From Labedella phragmitis (GTDB lineage Bacteria > Actinomycetota > Actinomycetes > Actinomycetales > Microbacteriaceae): 64,000 nucleotides of DNA. The stretch is taken from positions 248,001-312,000 of the forward strand of contig NZ_RZNB01000003.1 in assembly GCF_004078635.1 (NCBI RefSeq), read 5' to 3'. Below are positions 1 to 8,557 of this stretch, one piece after another. The notes under the pieces are model-generated. The model was not told the DNA's origin. It ran no database searches and saw only the letters and a program-made list of their open reading frames with translations. Numbering within the stretch: the first letter of the stretch is position 1; each line of letters opens with the position of its first letter. A program made the position numbers and the translations under genes.

Positions 1-717
1 GTCGATGACGTCGTCGACGAGCTGGAAGGCGACGCCGACCTTCTCGCCGTACTCGACGACGGCGGCCTCGTACTCGGCGGGCGCGTTCGAGAAGATGACG
101 CCGGCTTGCGCGGCTGCGGCGATGAGCGAGCCCGTCTTGTCGGCGAGGACCTGGATGTAGTGCGCGCGGGGGTCGTCGCCCTCCTTCGGGCCGACCGTCT
201 CGTGCAGCTGACCGAGGACGAGGCGCTCGAACGTCTCGGCCTGGAGGCGGATCGCCCCTTCGCCGAGGCTCGCCATGAGGTTCGAGGCGCGGGCGAAGAG
301 CAGGTCGCCCGTGAGGATCGCGATGGAGTTCCCCCACACCGTATGCGCGCTCGGAACCCCGCGGCGGCGGTCGGCGTGGTCCATGACGTCGTCGTGGTAG
401 AGCGAGGCGAGGTGGGTGATCTCGATGGCCTTCGCCGCGGTCACGACGTCGTCCGTCGCGCCCTCGCCCAGTTGAGCTGTGAGGAGCAGGAGCATGGGGC
501 GCACGCGCTTGCCGCCCGCTTCGAGCAGGTAACGGCTGGTGGCATCGGCGAGGTCGTCGGTGAAGCTCAGTTCGGCGGCAAGGCTCGCTTCGACGGCGTC
601 CAAACCCTCCTCGATCGCGGAGAGCAAACGCTTCGTCTCGGGGGTGGCGAACATCCGTTCGGCGAGCCCCAACTGCTTGGACAGGCTCGACCCTCGCGTG
701 GGGGCGCTTGGATTCAC
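1..717 (-). CDS. Polyprenyl diphosphate synthase, C-terminus cut by window edge
   Basis: Trans-prenyltransferase that condenses isopentenyl diphosphate units into the polyprenyl chain, probably the menaquinone side chain given the men genes around it. The 239 visible codons start at GTG 717. They contain the LEAGGKRVRPMLLLL region, the first Asp-rich motif DDVMD (in LYHDDVMDHADRRRG) and, at the very edge, LVDDVID, the start of the second Asp-rich motif. About 100 residues are missing. A TAGGCT -10 hexamer lies 6 bases upstream of the start (724-729, minus strand), which suggests a leaderless message. The family is certain; the chain length made cannot be read from the sequence. Confidence 0.93.
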   Translation of the reverse strand, partial: MNPSAPTRGSSLSKQLGLAERMFATPETKRLLSAIEEGLDAVEASLAAELSFTDDLADATSRYLLEAGGKRVRPMLLLLTAQLGEGATDDVVTAAKAIEITHLASLYHDDVMDHADRRRGVPSAHTVWGNSIAILTGDLLFARASNLMASLGEGAIRLQAETFERLVLGQLHETVGPKEGDDPRAHYIQVLADKTGSLIAAAAQAGVIFSNAPAEYEAAVVEYGEKVGVAFQLVDDVID

Positions 718-778
718 ACCCTCAGCCTATCCGAGCGCCCATGCCGCTCGAACGGGGTAGCGGCGGACTGGCAGTAAG

Positions 779-1291
779 TCAGCGGACGAGCAGCACTTCG
801 GCGAGACCGTCGAGGTGTTCGTCGAGCTTGCGGATGCCTCCCCAGCGGAAGCCGTGCCGCTCGTAGAACCGGCGAGCGCGCGGGTTCTCCTCGGCGACCC
901 AGAGCTGCGCCGGGGCGTCACCGAGCACCGCGTCGAGAAGCGCGTCCCCGATGCCGCGCCCGTGCACCTCCGCGAGCGTGTAGATCATGGCGAGTTCGAG
1001 GGGCCGCTGCTGCACGCCGTCACGGCTCGGTCCCGCGGTCGCGAAACCGACGATGCGGCCGTCGAGCGCCGCGACCCGCGTCGTCCACCGGAGCGAGCCC
1101 GCTTCGGCCCGCTCGACGATCTCTCCCCACCACGTGCGCCGACGCTCGAGCGCCGCGTCGTCGTACATCTCCTCCGGCACGAGCCCCGCGTAGGTCTCAC
1201 GCCAGCTCGTGACGTGCACGAGCGCGACGCCCTCGGCGTCGCCGGCACGCAGCGGTCGGATCACGGCATCGGGCACTGCTTCACGCTCCAT
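779..1291 (-). CDS. GNAT-family N-acetyltransferase
   Basis: A 170-residue acetyl-CoA-dependent acetyltransferase. The GNAT fold is visible as the N-terminal IRPLRAGDAEGVALVH strand-helix, the acetyl-CoA loop EVHGRGIGDALLDAVL (Q/RxxGxG/A) and the C-terminal WVAEENPRARRFYERHGF motif, which is typical of this family. The substrate is unknown. A TAGCCT -10 hexamer lies 6 bases before the ATG (1298-1303, minus strand). It sits alone between the prenyl synthase and the saccharopine-dehydrogenase-like gene, so context gives no substrate hint. Confidence 0.9.
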   Translation of the reverse strand: MEREAVPDAVIRPLRAGDAEGVALVHVTSWRETYAGLVPEEMYDDAALERRRTWWGEIVERAEAGSLRWTTRVAALDGRIVGFATAGPSRDGVQQRPLELAMIYTLAEVHGRGIGDALLDAVLGDAPAQLWVAEENPRARRFYERHGFRWGGIRKLDEHLDGLAEVLLVR

Positions 1292-1349
1292 GCCACCAGG
1301 CTAGGACAGCGGGATCGATCGCCTCCCCCCGATCGCGGCGCGCGACGCC

Positions 1350-2582
1350 TCAGAGCGGCTTCTCCTCGAGGCCCCACGGGGAGTCGTAGCCGAACGGGGC
1401 GGGACCGGCGAGGAGGTCGAGGAACGGCTTCGCCGGGAACGCTTCCGGCCCGAGCACTCCCGTGCCCGTCCAGACGCCCGTCGCGAGGAGCTCGAGCGCG
1501 ATGACGGGGTTGATGGCCGTCTGCCACACGACCGCTTGCGAGCCGTACTCCGCCATCGTCTGCTCGTTGTCGGCCACGTGATAGAGGTAGGTCGAGCGCG
1601 GCTGCCCGTCCGTTCCGGTGCCGCGCACCCACACGCCAGCGCAGGTCTTGCCCGACATCGTGTCGCCGAGGGTCGCGGGGTCGGGCAGCGCGGCCGCCAC
1701 GACGTCGCGCGGTGAGACGGCGACGCCCTTCACCATCACGGGCTCCGTCTTGTCGAGGCCGAGCTTGTGCAGCGTCTTCAGCACGTCGATGAACTCGTCG
1801 CCGAGGCCGTACTTGAACGTGACACGCTTGGCCTTCGTCCAGCGCGGCATGAGGAGGACCTCTTCGTGCTCGACGTTGACGCACTCGACGGCACCGATGC
1901 CCTCGGGGAAGTCGAAGACCTCCGGCTCGCTGAACGGCGCGGTCGTGTACCAGCCGCGCTCCTCCTCGAACACGACGGGCGGGTTGAGGCACTCCTCGAT
2001 CGTCGTCCAGATCGAGAACGACGGCGCGAAGTCGTAGCCCGCGACGACGAGGTTCGCGCCGTCGCGCACCCCGAGCTCGTCGATCTCGCTGAAGAGCTCG
2101 TCCTCGGCGTACCGGGCGAAGACGTCGGAGAGCCCCGGCTCCACACCGATGCCCACGAGCGCGAGCCGGCCCTCCGCCTCCCACTCGTCGGCCTTCGCGA
2201 ACTGCTCGTCGCCGAGCTTCACACCCGTCTCGACGTAGGGGTTCTCGGGGTGGGGCTTCGACAGGCTCATGGCCATGTCGAGGTAGGTCGCGCCCGCGGC
2301 GAAGGCTCCGTCGAAGATCGGCATGACGAACCGTGGGTCGACGGCGTTGAGCACATGCGTGATGCGGTGCTCGCGGATGAGCGCCACGACGGAGTCGGCG
2401 CTCGACCCGTCGACCTGCGCCGCGACGAGGCGGTCGTCGCCGACCTCGGCGACGAGGCGCTCCGGTCGGGCCGGGTCGTAGTCCGCCACGACGAGCGTCT
2501 CGAAGAAGGAGCGACGGACGGCGATGCGGACGGCCGCTGAGCCGACGCCGCCGGCGCCGACGATGAGGATCCTGACGGTCAT
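1350..2582 (-). CDS. Saccharopine dehydrogenase family oxidoreductase
   Basis: A 410-residue NAD(P)-dependent dehydrogenase of the saccharopine/carboxynorspermidine dehydrogenase type. The N-terminus has the Rossmann nucleotide loop VRILIVGAGGVGSAAVR, followed by HVLNAVDPRFVMPIFDGAF and GIGVEPGLSDVFARYA, both conserved in this family. The ATG at 2582 is chosen because the Rossmann strand begins immediately; the reading frame stays open for 89 more codons, but those look non-coding. The amidase gene ends 121 bases upstream in the same direction. Lysine, polyamine or another substrate cannot be separated from sequence alone. Confidence 0.88.
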   Translation of the reverse strand: MTVRILIVGAGGVGSAAVRIAVRRSFFETLVVADYDPARPERLVAEVGDDRLVAAQVDGSSADSVVALIREHRITHVLNAVDPRFVMPIFDGAFAAGATYLDMAMSLSKPHPENPYVETGVKLGDEQFAKADEWEAEGRLALVGIGVEPGLSDVFARYAEDELFSEIDELGVRDGANLVVAGYDFAPSFSIWTTIEECLNPPVVFEEERGWYTTAPFSEPEVFDFPEGIGAVECVNVEHEEVLLMPRWTKAKRVTFKYGLGDEFIDVLKTLHKLGLDKTEPVMVKGVAVSPRDVVAAALPDPATLGDTMSGKTCAGVWVRGTGTDGQPRSTYLYHVADNEQTMAEYGSQAVVWQTAINPVIALELLATGVWTGTGVLGPEAFPAKPFLDLLAGPAPFGYDSPWGLEEKPL

Positions 2583-2703
2583 GCTGAGTGCTCCTCGAGA
2601 ATGGGTGGCGCGGTGAGCGGATGCGTCGGGCGGAACGGATCGAGCGTCAACGCGTCGATGTGGTGGCGGAGCGGGAGGGTCCGTCAATGGGTCGCGCTGC
2701 TCG

Positions 2704-4788
2704 TCATGCGATGCCGCCGACCACGGAGTAGGCGGCCTCAACGCCGCCGGTCTCGTCCCGCACACGGACGACGACGATCGACCCGTACGGCTCCCGCCAC
2801 CTGCTGTGGAGGTACGCGTGTACCTCGGGCCCCCGCGGGACGGCGACATCGACGACGGTCCGGTGATCGTGCTCGTCGCCCTCCGGATTCACCGGCACCT
2901 GCTCGCCGTCGACCGTGACCACGAGGTCGGCGAGCGGGGACGTGCTCTCGACCTCGATGCGGGCCCGCACGACGACGGTGCCGTCCGCGCCCGGCTCGAC
3001 CGCGGCGTCGAGCACTACGACGGGCGCCGCAGCCGGCCTCGCCGCCGGAGGGACGACCGCTGCACGCGGGAACACGTCGAGGGCGCGCTCCGGCGTCCGC
3101 GGCGGTGCCACACGCGCGTCCGCCGCCGCTTCGAAGGCGCCGGCGAGCGCCAGCAGACGCGCATCGTCGTAGGCGCGACCGGCGAACGTGAGCCCGACGG
3201 GCATCCCGATGTCGTCGAGGAGCCCCATCGTCACGGTGACGGTCGGGATGCCGAGGTGCCGGGGGATCGAATTGCCGTTCGAGAACGCGACGCCGTTCCG
3301 CCAGGCGATCTCACTCGAGGCCGGATCGACGTCCGCATCGGCCGGCGCGACGTCGGCGTTCGCGGGGAACACGATCGCGTCGAGACCCTGCTCGTCCATC
3401 CACTGCTCGAGATCGATGCGCCGCGTCTCCTCGAGGCCGCGCACCGCCTCGGCCATGCCGGGGAGATCGTCGAGGCCGATGTCGCGCTGCTTCGCGACCT
3501 CCACGAGTCGCTCCAGCTCCTCTGCGAGGTTCTCCGGGTTGGGGATCTCGCCGGGATTCTCGGGGAAGAGCAGCGCCCCGTCGACGTCGCGGAACCGGTT
3601 CAGGGCGGGATCGCCGTTGGACCGCAGATACTCGTCCCACGCGTAGATCGAGCCGAGCTCCCACTCCATGGCGCTGAACCCCGCGGGGACGAGCCCGCGT
3701 GTCTCGATCGTCCGGGCACCAGGTCGGTCGCCCTCGTAGTTCGTCACGGGCGGGAAGTCCGTCTCGACGACCGTCGCACCGAGCGACTCGAGGAGCGTGC
3801 GCGCGCTCCTCCAACGATCCATGATCGACTCGCGCGTCACGATCGGCTCGGCGATCTCCTCGTCGGCGTTGATGTACATGCGCGGCACACCGATACGCGC
3901 CCCCGCGAGCGCGCCGTCGTCGGCGAGCGCAGCGTAGGAGGCGGGCCGCACGTCGGCGAGCGGCGGCAACGCGACCCAGGGCTGCGTCCTCCAGAAGTCC
4001 CCACGCGGCTCGGGGTCGTCGGCGACGAGGACGTCGAGGAGCTCGAGCAGGTCCGGGACGCTCCGCGTGTGCGGGACGACGACGTCCATCGTCGGATACA
4101 ACGGCCAGTTGCCACGCACGGAGATGACGCCGCGCGACGGCGTGTACGCGACGAGGCCGTTGTTCGATGCGGGCGACCGGCCGGAGGACCAGGTCTCCTC
4201 ACCGAGCCCGATGATCGCGAGGCTCGCGGCCGTCCCGGCGCCGGAGCCGTTCGACGATCCGGATCCGAAGGCGGCAGGGAGGAAGTCCGCGTTGTACGGG
4301 CTCTCCGCTCGGCCGTAGAGACCTCGCTGCATCCCGCCGTCGGCCATGGGCGGCATGTTCGTGAGCCCGATGAGCACGGCCCCCGCGGCACGCATCCGCT
4401 CGATCGCGAACGCGTCGCGCGAGGCGATGAGGTCGGCGAAGGCTGGCGACCCGCTCGCGACCGTCAGACCCTCGACGGCGTAGCTGTCCTTCGCGGTGTA
4501 GGGAATGCCGTCGAGCGGACCGAGCGTCCGTCCGGTCCGCCGTCTCTCGTCCGAGGCCCTCGCCTCTTCGACCATCTGCGGGTTCAGCACGGGCACGGCG
4601 TTCAGGTGGATGCCGTGGCGGTCGTACCGCGCGATGCGCTCGAGGCACGCGGCCACGAGTTCGACACTCGTCACGACGCCGTCGTCGAGCGCGCGACGGG
4701 TGGCCGCGACGGTCGCCTCGGCGACGCTGTACCGCTCGGGACCGGACGCCCGGTCGACGTTTGTGGCCGCTTGATCGCGAGGGGTCAT
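2704..4788 (-). CDS. Amidase signature family hydrolase with extra C-terminal domain
   Basis: Hydrolyses amide bonds through a Ser-cisSer-Lys triad. The catalytic Lys is in DGIPYTAKDSYAV and the Ser-rich loop is GSGSSNGSGAGTAASLA followed by TWSSGRSPASNNGLV. The amidase core ends near residue 570 (LTFAGRAYDDARLLALAGAFE). A further ~120 residues, rich in short beta strands and Pro/Ala linkers (PPAARPAAAPVVVLDAAV onward), form a probable Ig-like domain that is unusual for this family. The start is ATG 4788 or GTG 4794; an AGGA motif lies 5 bases before the GTG. The substrate is unknown. Confidence 0.88.
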   Translation of the reverse strand: MTPRDQAATNVDRASGPERYSVAEATVAATRRALDDGVVTSVELVAACLERIARYDRHGIHLNAVPVLNPQMVEEARASDERRRTGRTLGPLDGIPYTAKDSYAVEGLTVASGSPAFADLIASRDAFAIERMRAAGAVLIGLTNMPPMADGGMQRGLYGRAESPYNADFLPAAFGSGSSNGSGAGTAASLAIIGLGEETWSSGRSPASNNGLVAYTPSRGVISVRGNWPLYPTMDVVVPHTRSVPDLLELLDVLVADDPEPRGDFWRTQPWVALPPLADVRPASYAALADDGALAGARIGVPRMYINADEEIAEPIVTRESIMDRWRSARTLLESLGATVVETDFPPVTNYEGDRPGARTIETRGLVPAGFSAMEWELGSIYAWDEYLRSNGDPALNRFRDVDGALLFPENPGEIPNPENLAEELERLVEVAKQRDIGLDDLPGMAEAVRGLEETRRIDLEQWMDEQGLDAIVFPANADVAPADADVDPASSEIAWRNGVAFSNGNSIPRHLGIPTVTVTMGLLDDIGMPVGLTFAGRAYDDARLLALAGAFEAAADARVAPPRTPERALDVFPRAAVVPPAARPAAAPVVVLDAAVEPGADGTVVVRARIEVESTSPLADLVVTVDGEQVPVNPEGDEHDHRTVVDVAVPRGPEVHAYLHSRWREPYGSIVVVRVRDETGGVEAAYSVVGGIA

Positions 4789-4905
4789 GAGCACCGTCGT
4801 CCTGTCGTGTCGGGGAGTGTCGAGGGATACTCTCCCGCATGCATCCCGATCGGTGCGATCACCCGATGCGGCGAGCCGCCCGGTGACCCGGAGCGGCTCG
4901 CGCCG

Positions 4906-5622
4906 TCAGACCGTCTCGAGCGGCTTGCGACCCCGGTGGAGCGCGACGATGCCGCCCGTGAGGTTGCGCCAGGCGACGTCGCGCCAACCGGCCTCGCGCA
5001 ACCACGCCGCGAGCTTGGGCTGCGCCGGCCAGTCCTTGATGGACTCGTCGAGGTAGTCGTACGCGTCGGAGTTCGAGCTGACCACCTTGACGACCGTCGG
5101 CATGACGCGATCGAGGTAGAAGTCGTAGAGCCCGCGGAAGGCGCGGTTCGGAGGAGTCGAGAACTCGCAGATGACGATGCGCCCGCCCGGCTTGGTGACG
5201 CGCAGCATCTCGGCGATCGCCTTCTGCGGTCCCTCGACGTTGCGAAGACCGAAGGAGATCGTGACAGCGTCGAATTCGGCGTCGCCGAACGGCAGAGCCG
5301 TCGCGTCGGCCTCGACGAACTCCACGTTCGCGAGGTGGCCGTACTTGCGGCGCCCGACCTCGAGCATTCCCGGCGAGAAGTCGGCGGCGACGATGCTCGC
5401 GCCCGACGCTGCGAATGCGGCGCTCGACGTACCCGTACCGGCGGCGAGGTCGAGGACGCGCTCGCCCGGCCGCGGGTCGACGGCGCGCGTCGTGGCGATG
5501 CGCCAGAGCTTGTCGTTGCCGACGGAGAGCACCGTGTTGGTGCGGTCGTAGTGCGTCGACACCTCGTCGAACATCGCCGAGACCTGACCGGGTTGCTTCG
5601 AGAGATCGGCTTTGCTGTTCAC
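4906..5622 (-). CDS. menG: Demethylmenaquinone methyltransferase MenG/UbiE
   Basis: Carries out the last step of menaquinone synthesis, methylating the ring of demethylmenaquinone with SAM. The 238-residue protein shows MFDEVSTHYDRTNTVLS, SAM motif I ERVLDLAAGTGTSSAA, and the family signatures ISFGLRNVEGPQKAIAEM and LRVTKPGGRIVICEFS. Start GTG 5622, with TAGACT 6 bases upstream (5629-5634, minus strand). It is divergent from the lipoprotein and menF, so the pathway genes sit on both strands of this block. Confidence 0.96.
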   Translation of the reverse strand: MNSKADLSKQPGQVSAMFDEVSTHYDRTNTVLSVGNDKLWRIATTRAVDPRPGERVLDLAAGTGTSSAAFAASGASIVAADFSPGMLEVGRRKYGHLANVEFVEADATALPFGDAEFDAVTISFGLRNVEGPQKAIAEMLRVTKPGGRIVICEFSTPPNRAFRGLYDFYLDRVMPTVVKVVSSNSDAYDYLDESIKDWPAQPKLAAWLREAGWRDVAWRNLTGGIVALHRGRKPLETV

Positions 5623-5707
5623 CCCGCCAGTCTAGGACCGTGCACCCCTCCGGAGCCTGGGCGCGGACCGGGTGGACGCGCCGTCGCCCGCGGCGGAGAC
5701 TGGAGGC

Positions 5708-6241
5708 ATGAGGCGGTACGGGAGGCGTCGCGCGGGAACCGTGGTCGCGTCGTGCGCCGCGAGCGCAGCGCTCCTCGTCGGATGCAGCGCCGGACCCCTG
5801 GTGGCGCCGAACCCGAACATGCCGGCCGACACGTCGATGCCCTCGCCGTCGGCGACCGACGCCGGCACGGTGACTCCGCTCGACGACGGCTCCTACCGCG
5901 CGGCCGTCTACGTCGCCGACGGTCCGGTCACGGGCGACGTCCTCGCGGCCGGCACGCTCGTGGATCTCGGTGGCGGGTGCCTCGGCCTCGAAGCGGAGGA
6001 CGGGCGACGGAGCCTCGTCGCCTTCCCCGCCGGGACGACCCTCGAGGACGGCGTGGTGTCGCCGATCGGGATGGCGTCGTTCGGACTCGGGCAGCCGCTC
6101 CGCTACACCGGGAGCGCAGGCTCCGTCGACCGCCCGCGCTCCGCCCTCGCGCTTCCGGAGGGCTGCCCGGCCGATGTTGCGGACGTCTGGTACTTCGTCG
6201 TCCCCGCGAGCGCGGGCGTCGACGGTCCGGGCGACGACTGA
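5708..6241 (+). CDS. Putative lipoprotein of unknown function
   Basis: A 177-residue exported protein. A basic N-terminus (MRRYGRRRAG) and hydrophobic segment lead to the lipobox ALLVGC, so the Cys at residue 26 is probably lipid-modified. The mature part starts with a Pro/Ser/Thr-rich spacer and has no domain I recognise. ATG 5708 has GGAGAC and GGAGG just upstream. menF follows 70 bases later in the same direction. There is no evidence that it belongs to the menaquinone pathway beyond position. Confidence 0.8.
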   Translation: MRRYGRRRAGTVVASCAASAALLVGCSAGPLVAPNPNMPADTSMPSPSATDAGTVTPLDDGSYRAAVYVADGPVTGDVLAAGTLVDLGGGCLGLEAEDGRRSLVAFPAGTTLEDGVVSPIGMASFGLGQPLRYTGSAGSVDRPRSALALPEGCPADVADVWYFVVPASAGVDGPGDD

Positions 6242-6311
6242 CCGCTCGCACGATGCGCTGCTCGTCCCCGGCCCCGGACCGGCGCCGCCCACCGGGCTTA
6301 GGCTGGAATCC

Positions 6312-7559
6312 GTGATCAGCACCGGCACCACTCCAGCCCTCGTCGCCTCGACGAAGCGGGCGGACGTCGTCGGCCCCTTGCTCGCCCACGCCGACGCACA
6401 GCGTCCGCTCGTCTGGTCGCGGCGGGGCGACGGGCTCGTCGGGATCGGCGAGGTGCTGCGGCTCGAGTTCTCGGGCCCCGAGCGCATGAGGGACGCCGCG
6501 GCGGCCTGGCGCGAGGTCGCGTCGGCCGCGACCGTGACGGACGGCGTCCAGGTCTCGGGATCGGGACTCGTCGCCTTCGGGACCTTCGCGTTCTCGGCCG
6601 AGTCCGAGGCTCGGAGCGTGCTCATCGTGCCGCGCACGATTGTGGGGCGCCACGGGTCGACGACTTTCGTGACACGCATCCGTCGGGCGGACGAGCCGGA
6701 TGACGACGCGCGCCTCACGGCCTCCCGCCGCTTCGGCGACGAGTTCCGCATCTCGCTCTCGGCCGGCGAGGAGACCGCCGACGGGTACATCGACCACGTG
6801 GGGCAGGCGATCGATCGGATCGCGAGCGGAGCGCTGTCGAAGGTCGTACTCGCGCGCGAGCTGAGCGGTCACGTCCCGGCCGGCGCCGACCTCCGCCGCG
6901 TCATCACCGACCTCGCCCTCGGCTACCCCGACTGCTGGACCTTCGCCGTCGACGGACTGATCGGGTCGAGCCCGGAGACGCTCGTCCGTGTCGAGGCCGG
7001 CACGGTGGGCGCACGGGTGCTCGCCGGTACGGCGTCACGGGGGGTCAACGCCGAGGCCGACCAGAAGGCGGCCCTCGCTCTCGTGACATCGACGAAGGAC
7101 CAGGACGAGCACCAGTTCGCGGTGCGGAGCGCCGTCGAGTCCCTCCGACCACACACCCGCCATCTCGCGACGAGCGAGGTGCCCTTCGCCCTCAAGCTGC
7201 CGAACCTCTGGCACCTCGCGACCGATCTCGAGGGCGCGATCGACGGCGGTGCCTCCTCCATCGACCTCATCGACGCGATGCACCCGACCGCGGCCGTCGC
7301 AGGCTCGCCACGGGAGGAAGCCGTCGCGCTCATCGCCGAGCTGGAACCGTTCGACCGGGGCCGCTACTCGGGACCGGTCGGCTGGGTCGACGCCTCCGGC
7401 GACGGCGAGTGGGCGATCGCGCTCCGCTGCGCCCAGGTCGACGAGGACGGCGATGTCACGGCCTATGCGGGCTGCGGCATCGTCGTCGACTCGGATCCGG
7501 CGGCGGAGCTCGCCGAGACACGCATGAAGTTCCGCCCCATCGTCGACGCCTTCGGCTGA
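6312..7559 (+). CDS. menF: Isochorismate synthase MenF
   Basis: Converts chorismate to isochorismate, the committed step to menaquinone. The 415-residue protein has the chorismate-binding C-terminal domain: SGALSKVVLARELSG, GSSPETLVRVEAGTV, RVLAGTASRGV, DEHQFAVRSAVESLRP, MHPTAAVAGSPREEAV and RYSGPVGWVDASGDGE. I choose GTG 6312, with TAGGCT 7 bases upstream (6299-6304); the frame is open further upstream but runs through the preceding lipoprotein gene. It is a short anthranilate-synthase-like enzyme without a glutaminase partner, as expected for MenF/EntC. Confidence 0.93.
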   Translation: MISTGTTPALVASTKRADVVGPLLAHADAQRPLVWSRRGDGLVGIGEVLRLEFSGPERMRDAAAAWREVASAATVTDGVQVSGSGLVAFGTFAFSAESEARSVLIVPRTIVGRHGSTTFVTRIRRADEPDDDARLTASRRFGDEFRISLSAGEETADGYIDHVGQAIDRIASGALSKVVLARELSGHVPAGADLRRVITDLALGYPDCWTFAVDGLIGSSPETLVRVEAGTVGARVLAGTASRGVNAEADQKAALALVTSTKDQDEHQFAVRSAVESLRPHTRHLATSEVPFALKLPNLWHLATDLEGAIDGGASSIDLIDAMHPTAAVAGSPREEAVALIAELEPFDRGRYSGPVGWVDASGDGEWAIALRCAQVDEDGDVTAYAGCGIVVDSDPAAELAETRMKFRPIVDAFG

Positions 7560-7589
7560 CCCGCTCCCCCTCCTCCTGGGTTGTCACAG

Positions 7590-7621
7590 ATCCGCTGTCC
7601 AACGGCCCGAAGACAGCGGAT
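7590..7621. terminator. Bidirectional terminator hairpin between menF and ppk2
   Basis: A perfect 10-bp stem (ATCCGCTGTC / GACAGCGGAT) with a 12-base loop, centred in the 94-base gap between two convergent genes. It could stop transcription from both sides. No U-run follows, which is usual in high-GC actinobacteria. Confidence 0.65.
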
Positions 7622-7653
7622 TCGCGTCGACCCGACGGGACGACTCCGGGCCG

Positions 7654-8496
7654 TCAGCTCCCCGCGAGGCGCTCCTTCTCGTGCTCGACGTCGAAGTCGG
7701 CCGCGGGCCACTGCGGATCGATCGACTCGAGCGCCTCGATGAGGAGCTGCTGGACGGCGAGTCGAGCGAACCACTTCTTGTCCGCCGGCACGACGTTCCA
7801 CGGCACCTCCTCGGTCGAGGTGCGCTCGAGCGCCACCTGGTACGCGGTCTGGTAGTCGTCCCACAGCAACCGCTCGTCGACGTCGCCCGGGTTGTACTTC
7901 CAGTGCTTGTCCGGACGCTCGAGCCGTTCGCCGAGTCGCTTCTTCTGCTCGTCCCGACCGACGTGCAGCATGATCTTCACGACGCGGATCCCGCGCTCGA
8001 CGAGTCCCCGCTCGAAGTCGACGATCGCGCCGTAGCGGCGCTCGAGTTCCTCGTCGGAGGCGAGGGAGCGGACCAGGCCGATGAGGACGTCCTCGTAGTG
8101 GGAGCGGTCGAACACGCCGATCAGCCCGGGCGCCGGGACCCGACGCTCGACGCGCCAGAGGAAGTCGTGCGCGAGCTCCTCCTCCGTCGGCTTCTTGAAG
8201 GCCGTGATCACGACGCCCTGCGGGTCCACGGCACCGACGACGTGTCGCATGATCCCGCCCTTGCCCGCCGTGTCCATGCCCTGGACGATGAGGAGGACGG
8301 CGTCGCGCGCTCCTCCCGTGCTCGCGGCGAAGAGCCGCTCCTGCAGTTCGGCGAGGCGCCCGACGTGGGACTCGAGCTCCGCCGTTCCGTGCTTCTTCGG
8401 GCTGCGCCGCCCCTCGGTCGCGAAACCGGGAGTGGAACCGGGATCCGCGTCGGCGAGGCGGAAGCCCGGGCCGACGCGCAGTGTCGAAGCGTCCAT
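7654..8496 (-). CDS. Polyphosphate kinase 2 family protein (polyphosphate:nucleotide phosphotransferase)
   Basis: Transfers phosphate between polyphosphate and nucleotides in the cytoplasm. The 280-residue protein carries Walker A IVQGMDTAGKGGIMRHVVG, Walker B GVFDRSHYEDVLIGLV and the lid/basic region KKRLGERLERPDKHWKYNPGD, all classic PPK2 signatures. ATG 8496 is preceded by a strong GGGAGGAT ribosome site; an in-frame upstream start at 8532 is less likely. Whether it prefers ADP, AMP or GDP cannot be told. It lies inside the men cluster, but no direct pathway link is known. Confidence 0.92.
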   Translation of the reverse strand: MDASTLRVGPGFRLADADPGSTPGFATEGRRSPKKHGTAELESHVGRLAELQERLFAASTGGARDAVLLIVQGMDTAGKGGIMRHVVGAVDPQGVVITAFKKPTEEELAHDFLWRVERRVPAPGLIGVFDRSHYEDVLIGLVRSLASDEELERRYGAIVDFERGLVERGIRVVKIMLHVGRDEQKKRLGERLERPDKHWKYNPGDVDERLLWDDYQTAYQVALERTSTEEVPWNVVPADKKWFARLAVQQLLIEALESIDPQWPAADFDVEHEKERLAGS

Positions 8497-8557
8497 GACG
8501 CCATCCTCCCGACTCCGTCGCCTCGGCGACACCCCTCCCTCGGCCGCTGCGGGAACC

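Noticed and set aside
2806-6315. A 1169-codon open frame on the plus strand
   Set aside because: It runs antisense to the amidase and menG and through the lipoprotein in another frame. Its translation is Arg/Asp/Val-rich without domains, the usual shadow of high-GC coding sequence.
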